From CAZIHO01 sp964538875 (GTDB lineage: Bacteria; Pseudomonadota; Gammaproteobacteria; Chromatiales; Chromatiaceae): a stretch of DNA of 17,089 nucleotides. The stretch spans positions 1 to 17,089 of the forward strand of contig CAZIHO010000080.1 in NCBI GenBank assembly GCA_964538875.1. The letters are read 5' to 3'. Position 1 is the stretch's first letter, and every line of letters starts with the position of its first letter. The notes under the pieces are model-generated. The model was not told the DNA's origin. It worked only from the letters and a program-made list of their open reading frames with translations, and searched no databases. Shown here one piece after another: positions 13,507-17,089 of this stretch. The translations under genes were made by a program, and so were the position numbers.

Positions 13507-13535
13507 GGCTTGCGGGCCAACCGGGCCGGCAAGCC
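13507..13535 (-). promoter_or_regulatory. Intercistronic hairpin between flgD and flgE
   Basis: GGCTTGC (13507-13513) pairs with GCAAGCC (13529-13535). After one mismatch, GGCC (13515-13518) pairs with GGCC (13524-13527), closing on a 5-base loop. It starts 9 bases after the flgD stop and ends 28 bases before the flgE start. It could attenuate, or protect the transcript of the heavily needed hook gene. Confidence 0.5.
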
Positions 13536-13543
13536 GAAATGGG

Positions 13544-14227
13544 TTACAAAATGGCCAAGATGTTGCTCAAATCCACGGCGCCCACGCCCTGGACATTGAC
13601 CTTGATCTGGGTGCCGCCATTCAGGTCCACGCTTTCCACCGGCGCGGTCACCGTCACCCTCTGACTCTGGGTTTCGGTGCCGATCTTGGCGTTGGCGACG
13701 ATCTGATAGTAGCCAGCGGCGGCCTGGGCGCCGGTGCTGGTGGTGCCGTCCCAAGAAAACTTCACCTCGCCCGCCGTGCGGCTGCCCAGATCCAGTTGCT
13801 GGACCAGTTCACCGTTCCGGTACAGGCCGATTTGCAGATCGCTGGTGCTGGCGTCCAGGTGTACGGTGCCGTCCAGGGTGCCGCCGGCGGTCAGTTCCGC
13901 CTGGTTGGACTCGATTTCCACCTCATGGCCGATCAGGTTGGCCGCCGTCAGGGACTGGCTGGCGGTCAGGTTGTCGGTGAGGCTGGTGAAGGAGTTGCTC
14001 AACTGGGCGATGCCGGTCACGGTGGAAAAGCTGGCGAACTGGCTGGCCATTTCCGAGTTGTCCATGGGGTTGAAGGGATCCTGGTACTTGAGTTCCGTGA
14101 TCATGAGTTCCAAAAAGTCTTCTTGGGCCAGTTGGTCCGACGCCTTATCGGTTTGCTGGGTCTGGGTGAGGCCCAGTTGGTCGTAAACGGCGGCGGTGTT
14201 GGTGTTGATATTGGTGATGCCGTTCAT
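13544..14227 (-). CDS. flgD: Flagellar hook-capping protein FlgD
   Basis: Predicted 227-residue cap that guides hook assembly. The conserved N-terminal block LAQEDFLELMITELKYQDPFNPMDNSEMASQFASF (about 28-62) is diagnostic. The C-terminal half has an Ig-like domain with VKFSWDGTTSTGAQAAAGYYQIVA. The ATG at 14225-14227 is preferred to a TTG two codons earlier because AGGAG lies 6 bases before it. It lies 17 bases after the flgC stop and 64 bases before the flgE start. The length is normal. Confidence 0.94.
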   Translation of the reverse strand: MNGITNINTNTAAVYDQLGLTQTQQTDKASDQLAQEDFLELMITELKYQDPFNPMDNSEMASQFASFSTVTGIAQLSNSFTSLTDNLTASQSLTAANLIGHEVEIESNQAELTAGGTLDGTVHLDASTSDLQIGLYRNGELVQQLDLGSRTAGEVKFSWDGTTSTGAQAAAGYYQIVANAKIGTETQSQRVTVTAPVESVDLNGGTQIKVNVQGVGAVDLSNILAIL

Positions 14228-14244
14228 GGCCAACTCCTAAAGGT

Positions 14245-14658
14245 TTATTCGCCGATGCGCAGGGTGGCCGTCAGCAACTGCTTGGCGGCGTTCACCACTT
14301 CCGTATTGCTTTGGTAGGCCCGGGAGGCGGAAATCATGTTGGCCATTTCTTCCACGATATTGACGTTCGGCTTGTAGATGTAGCCGTCCTTGTCCGCCTT
14401 GGGGTGGGCCGGTTCATATTCTTTGCGCAAGGGCGTCTGGCTCTCGATCACGCCCGCCACCCGTACGCCCACCGCCGCCCCCTGGGGGTCCATCTCGTCC
14501 ATCATGGCCCGGAACACCGGTTGCCGGGAGCGGTAGGTCTGCTCGACGCTGCTACTCACCGACTCCACGTTGGCCATGTTGCTGGCCACCAGGTTGAGGC
14601 GTACCGATTGGGCGCTCATGCCGGACGCGGCGGTGTCGAAAATCTTGAACAACGACAT
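14245..14658 (-). CDS. flgC: Flagellar basal-body rod protein FlgC
   Basis: Predicted 137-residue rod protein. The N-terminus MSLFKIFDTAASGMSAQSVRLNLVASNMAN and the C-terminus PNVNIVEEMANMISASRAYQSNTEVVNAAKQLL are the two conserved rod-protein helices. Its length is typical (about 135-140). The ATG at 14656-14658 follows the flgB stop by 2 bases, so the two are coupled; they form part of the same proximal rod. Confidence 0.95.
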   Translation of the reverse strand: MSLFKIFDTAASGMSAQSVRLNLVASNMANVESVSSSVEQTYRSRQPVFRAMMDEMDPQGAAVGVRVAGVIESQTPLRKEYEPAHPKADKDGYIYKPNVNIVEEMANMISASRAYQSNTEVVNAAKQLLTATLRIGE

Positions 14659-14660
14659 GG

Positions 14661-15047
14661 CTATTGTCCCTTGATGGCCAGCAGCAGACTCTGGATGCGA
14701 CCGTTGAGAAATTTAAGACTGGATTGATACTCCAAGGAATTAGAGGCGAAGGAGCCGTATTCCAATTGGGAGTCCACCGTATTGCCGTCCAGGGCGGGTT
14801 GCAGGGGCACCCGGTATTGCAACTCGGTACCGGCCACCAGTTCCTGCTGGGGCTGGATGTGCCCGGCGTCCGTGACTGTGGGCGGCAGGTTGGGCTCCAA
14901 TCCTTTCAGGACCGCGTGAAAGTCAAAATCCCGGGACTTGTAGCCAGGGGTATCCACGTTGGCCAGGTTGGCCGCCAACACCTCGGCCCGGTGACCCCGC
15001 AGTTGCAGGGCTTCGGCATGGACGCCAAACAGCTTGTCCGTCTTCAT
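14661..15047 (-). CDS. flgB: Flagellar basal-body rod protein FlgB
   Basis: Predicted 128-residue rod protein, slightly short for the family (about 130-140). The N-terminal motif is LRGHRAEVLAANLANVDTPGYKSRDFDF, the shared rod signature. The C-terminus ends in a helix, SLKFLNGRIQSLLLAIKG. The frame extends to 15239, but the ATG at 15045-15047 is chosen because it opens the conserved motif, has GGAG 10 bases upstream, and follows a sigma-54-like promoter. First gene of the flgBCDEF unit. Confidence 0.94.
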   Translation of the reverse strand: MKTDKLFGVHAEALQLRGHRAEVLAANLANVDTPGYKSRDFDFHAVLKGLEPNLPPTVTDAGHIQPQQELVAGTELQYRVPLQPALDGNTVDSQLEYGSFASNSLEYQSSLKFLNGRIQSLLLAIKGQ

Positions 15048-15081
15048 GGACGGGGATCTCCAATGACTTTGGCTGTCTATA

Positions 15082-15097
15082 TGCAGGTCCCATGCCA
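15082..15097 (-). promoter_or_regulatory. Candidate sigma-54 promoter for flgB
   Basis: On the minus strand the sequence TGGCATGGGACCTGCA fits the -24/-12 consensus TGGCACGN4TTGCA at 10 of 12 defined positions, with the GG and GC pairs at the exact spacing. The GC is 36 bases upstream of the flgB ATG. Sigma-54 (RpoN) control of hook-basal-body genes is well known in Pseudomonas and Vibrio. Confidence 0.65.
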
Positions 15098-15137
15098 GGG
15101 GCCGTTTAGGCTCCGGCGGACGCCAATGGGGGGCTGG

Positions 15138-15156
15138 TGCCGGGATTAAACCGGCA
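15138..15156 (-). terminator. Hairpin after cheR
   Basis: TGCCGG (15138-15143) pairs with CCGGCA (15151-15156) around a 7-base loop, about 30 bases beyond the cheR stop and upstream of the flgB promoter candidate. It has no T-run and is a weak terminator candidate. Confidence 0.35.
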
Positions 15157-15186
15157 ATTTCTTGACGGGAGGCGGCAAAAAGCGGA

Positions 15187-16035
15187 TCAGCGGGGACGCA
15201 CGCGGTAGGCGATGCCACCGCAGGCGTTGACCATGTCAAACCGGTCCAGGTGTCCGGTGATGGCTTCAGTGGAGCCGAGGAATAGAAAGCCCCCCGGATT
15301 CAGCACCTGGGCCATGCGGTTGATGACGTCCGCCTTCAGGGCGGCGGAGAAGTAAATGAGCACATTGCGGCAGAAGATGATGTCGAAGCGGCCCAGCAGG
15401 GCGAAACCGCTGGTCAGATTGAATTCCCGGAACTGGACCCGGCGGCGGATCTCCGGCCGGACCTCCAGACAACTGCCCTTGGGCTGAAAAAATTGCCGTT
15501 GCTGGCTGGGTTCCAGGCCCCGGGAGACGTTAAAACCGCAGTATGCGCCGCTTCTGGCTTCCGCCAACACCTTGCTGGAAATGTCGGTGGCCAGGATTTC
15601 CACGCCGGCCGGTAAACGGCCCGGATTGCGGCTGAGATAATTCTGCACCGTCATGCTGATGGTGTAGGGCTCCTGGCCGGTGGAGCAGGCGGCGGACCAG
15701 ATCCGCACCGGCTGGCCCAGGGGGGGACGCAAATCCGGCAATACCCGCTCCGCCAGCAGGCGAAAGTGGGCCGTGTCCCGAAACCAAAAGGTTTCGTTGG
15801 TGGTCATGGCGTCGATGACCGAGGTGCGCAGCTTGGGGTCGCCGGTACGCAAGCGCCCCAACAGGGCTCGAAACGAGTCCAGGTGATATTCCCGCAGCAG
15901 GCCGGATAGACGGCTTGCCAACAGGTATTCTTTGCCGTCCCCGAGGACGATGCCGCACATCTTCTCTAGGACATCCCGGAACGCCCGGTAGTCCTCACCG
16001 GTGATGGATTGTCGATCCAGGGAATGTGCCATCAT
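15187..16035 (-). CDS. cheR: Chemotaxis glutamate methyltransferase CheR
   Basis: Predicted 282-residue methyltransferase that uses S-adenosylmethionine to methylate receptor glutamates. The N-terminal helical domain has MTTNETFWFRD (about 77-87), the usual substrate-binding region. The SAM site is RIWSAACSTGQEPYTISM (111-128), followed by ILATDIS (148-153) and FDIIFCRNVLIYF (217-229). Two ATGs lie together (16033-16035 and 16030-16032); GGAGG is 4 or 7 bases away, so the second may be used. It follows cheV by 25 bases, and is upstream of flgB, as in Pseudomonas. Confidence 0.93.
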   Translation of the reverse strand: MMAHSLDRQSITGEDYRAFRDVLEKMCGIVLGDGKEYLLASRLSGLLREYHLDSFRALLGRLRTGDPKLRTSVIDAMTTNETFWFRDTAHFRLLAERVLPDLRPPLGQPVRIWSAACSTGQEPYTISMTVQNYLSRNPGRLPAGVEILATDISSKVLAEARSGAYCGFNVSRGLEPSQQRQFFQPKGSCLEVRPEIRRRVQFREFNLTSGFALLGRFDIIFCRNVLIYFSAALKADVINRMAQVLNPGGFLFLGSTEAITGHLDRFDMVNACGGIAYRVRPR

Positions 16036-16060
16036 GGCCCCTCCGCACCGGGCGCCGCGC

Positions 16061-17017
16061 TCACTGGCCCGAATGGTAGCCGTGCTCGGCGGCGTGCTCG
16101 ATCAGTTGCCCCTGAATAGCCACCGCCAGTTCATCCGGCTCATACTTGGGCAGGAAGTGATTGGCGCCCACCTTCTTGACCATGTTTTCGTTGAACACGC
16201 CGCTCAGGGAGCTATGCAACAGGATATGCAGGTCGTTGAGTTCGGGATCTTCGCGAATCAAGCGGGTGAGGGAATAGCCGTCCATCTTGGGCATTTCGAT
16301 GTCGGAAATCACTAGCGCTAGCCAGTTGCTGATCCGCTGGCCCTTTCCCTGCTGGGCCGCCCAGGCCCGGATCTGGTCGATGGCTGCCTGGCCATCATTG
16401 GCCATGGCGCTCTTGAGGCCCAGTTGATCCAGGACCCGCTTGACCTGATTGCGGGCCACCACCGAGTCGTCCACGATCAACACTTGGCGTTCCACGCTGG
16501 TGTCCAACTGGCGGATGGCGCTCTGGGAAACCTTGTCGCTGCCGCCCACCACTTCCTTGAGCACCTTTTCCACGTCGATGATTTCGACCAACTGATCGTC
16601 CACCTGGGTCACGGCGGTCAAGTAACTGCCCCCGGACGCACCCTTGGGGGGTGGCAGGATGTCCCGCCAGTTCATGTTCACGATACGGTCCACCGAGTCC
16701 ACCAAGAAGCCCTGCACCCGCTTGTTGTATTCGGTGATGATGACGAAATGGCCCTTGGTCTCGTAGGTCATGGCGGAGCCAATGGCCAGGGATAGGTCCA
16801 TGACCGGCACCGTCTTGCCGCGCATGTTGGCAATGCCCCGCACGGCGGGGTGGGAACCGGGCACGTGGGTCAAGGTCGGGCACTGGATGACCTCCTGGAC
16901 CTTGAACACGTTGATCCCAAACAGTTGCTTGCCGCGCAGACGGAACAGCAACAGCTCTAAACGATTTTGACCTGCCATCTGGGTGCGCAGATCGACCCCG
17001 TCCAAGATTCCGGCCAT
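16061..17017 (-). CDS. cheV: Chemotaxis adaptor CheV (CheW-like plus receiver)
   Basis: Predicted 318-residue coupling protein. The first half is a CheW-like domain (QNRLELLLFRLRGKQLFGINVFKVQEVI at about 17-44). The second half is a receiver domain with acidic residues at VLIVDDS (about 183-184), the phospho-acceptor aspartate in VISDIEMPKMDG (about D239), and the conserved lysine in FLPKYEP. CheV couples receptors to CheA and damps signalling when phosphorylated. The start is uncertain. The ATG at 17015-17017 opens MAGILDGVDLRTQ, as in many CheV proteins, and suits a transcript beginning near 17044. The ATG at 17030-17032 and GTG at 17036-17038 add 5 or 7 residues, with GGGGTGA just upstream. 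First gene of the cheV-cheR unit. Confidence 0.94.
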   Translation of the reverse strand: MAGILDGVDLRTQMAGQNRLELLLFRLRGKQLFGINVFKVQEVIQCPTLTHVPGSHPAVRGIANMRGKTVPVMDLSLAIGSAMTYETKGHFVIITEYNKRVQGFLVDSVDRIVNMNWRDILPPPKGASGGSYLTAVTQVDDQLVEIIDVEKVLKEVVGGSDKVSQSAIRQLDTSVERQVLIVDDSVVARNQVKRVLDQLGLKSAMANDGQAAIDQIRAWAAQQGKGQRISNWLALVISDIEMPKMDGYSLTRLIREDPELNDLHILLHSSLSGVFNENMVKKVGANHFLPKYEPDELAVAIQGQLIEHAAEHGYHSGQ

Positions 17018-17050
17018 GGTTTGATTCCCCATTGTCACTCACCCCAGGAG

Positions 17051-17077
17051 CTATCGGCTTGTGGGGGCGAAGCTTGA
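17051..17077 (-). promoter_or_regulatory. Candidate sigma-28 (FliA) promoter for cheV-cheR
   Basis: On the minus strand TCAAGCTT (17070-17077) and GCCGATAG (17051-17058) are 11 bases apart. This matches TAAAGTTT-N11-GCCGATAA at 13 of 16 positions with exact spacing. It is about 33 bases from the 17017 start. A weaker sigma-54-like match, TGGCTCAAGCTTCGCC (17066-17081), overlaps it. FliA control of chemotaxis genes is established in enterics and Pseudomonas. Confidence 0.7.
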
Positions 17078-17089
17078 GCCAGTGATTCC

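Noticed and set aside
15048..15239. Extension of flgB by 64 codons upstream
   Set aside because: It would cover the sigma-54-like promoter and the end of cheR; the conserved FlgB N-terminus and ribosome site support the start at 15047.
1..17089. CRISPR arrays, tRNA or rRNA genes, transposase genes
   Set aside because: No regular short repeats with spacers, no cloverleaf or rRNA-like sequence, and no transposase frame were seen by eye on either strand.

Overview
The window is high-GC DNA from a draft assembly (one run of 100 N) of what is most likely a gammaproteobacterium. The evidence is the flagellar order cheV-cheR-flgBCDEF with sigma-28-like and sigma-54-like promoters, together with multihaem c-type cytochromes and sulfur-handling proteins. 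A sulfur-oxidising or methanotroph-like lineage would fit, but the sequence does not fix the taxon.

Layout. (1) Positions 1-6935, minus strand, transcribed right to left: a tightly packed respiratory and sulfur-redox operon. The order is sterol-desaturase-family membrane protein, TVP38-rhodanese fusion, DsrE-like protein, NapH-GltD fusion, membrane-anchored dihaem cytochrome c, membrane-anchored octahaem (HAO-like) cytochrome c, and a second HAO-like cytochrome that runs off the left edge. Most junctions overlap or are separated by 1-35 nt. (2) Positions 7007-7917, plus strand, divergent: an ArsR-family repressor and a TlpA-like thioredoxin, translationally coupled. The 6936-7036 spacer carries promoter-like elements and three ATATG/CATAT half-sites. 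(3) Positions 7955-9527, minus strand: a short CDF-like cation transporter and an EamA transporter. (4) Positions 9785-10774, minus strand: a stand-alone HydE/BioB-like radical SAM enzyme. (5) Positions 10775-11291: a gene-poor segment with a long imperfect hairpin and several palindromes. (6) Positions 11292-17017, minus strand: flgF, flgE, flgD, flgC, flgB, cheR and cheV, in the reverse of transcription order. flgG does not follow flgF.

How region 1-2 may work (inference). The NapH-GltD protein could take electrons from NAD(P)H through FAD and several 4Fe-4S clusters into the membrane. The dihaem cytochrome could carry them to the two octahaem cytochromes in the periplasm. The rhodanese, DsrE-like protein, thioredoxin and ArsR repressor point to a reactive sulfur or thiol substrate or signal. 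HAO-family cytochromes are otherwise known for nitrogen compounds, so the substrate is open. I do not recognise this combination as a described system, and it is the most interesting part of the window.

The N run at 5936-6035 is flanked by two identical 55-base copies of one sequence. It looks like an unmerged contig overlap rather than missing DNA.
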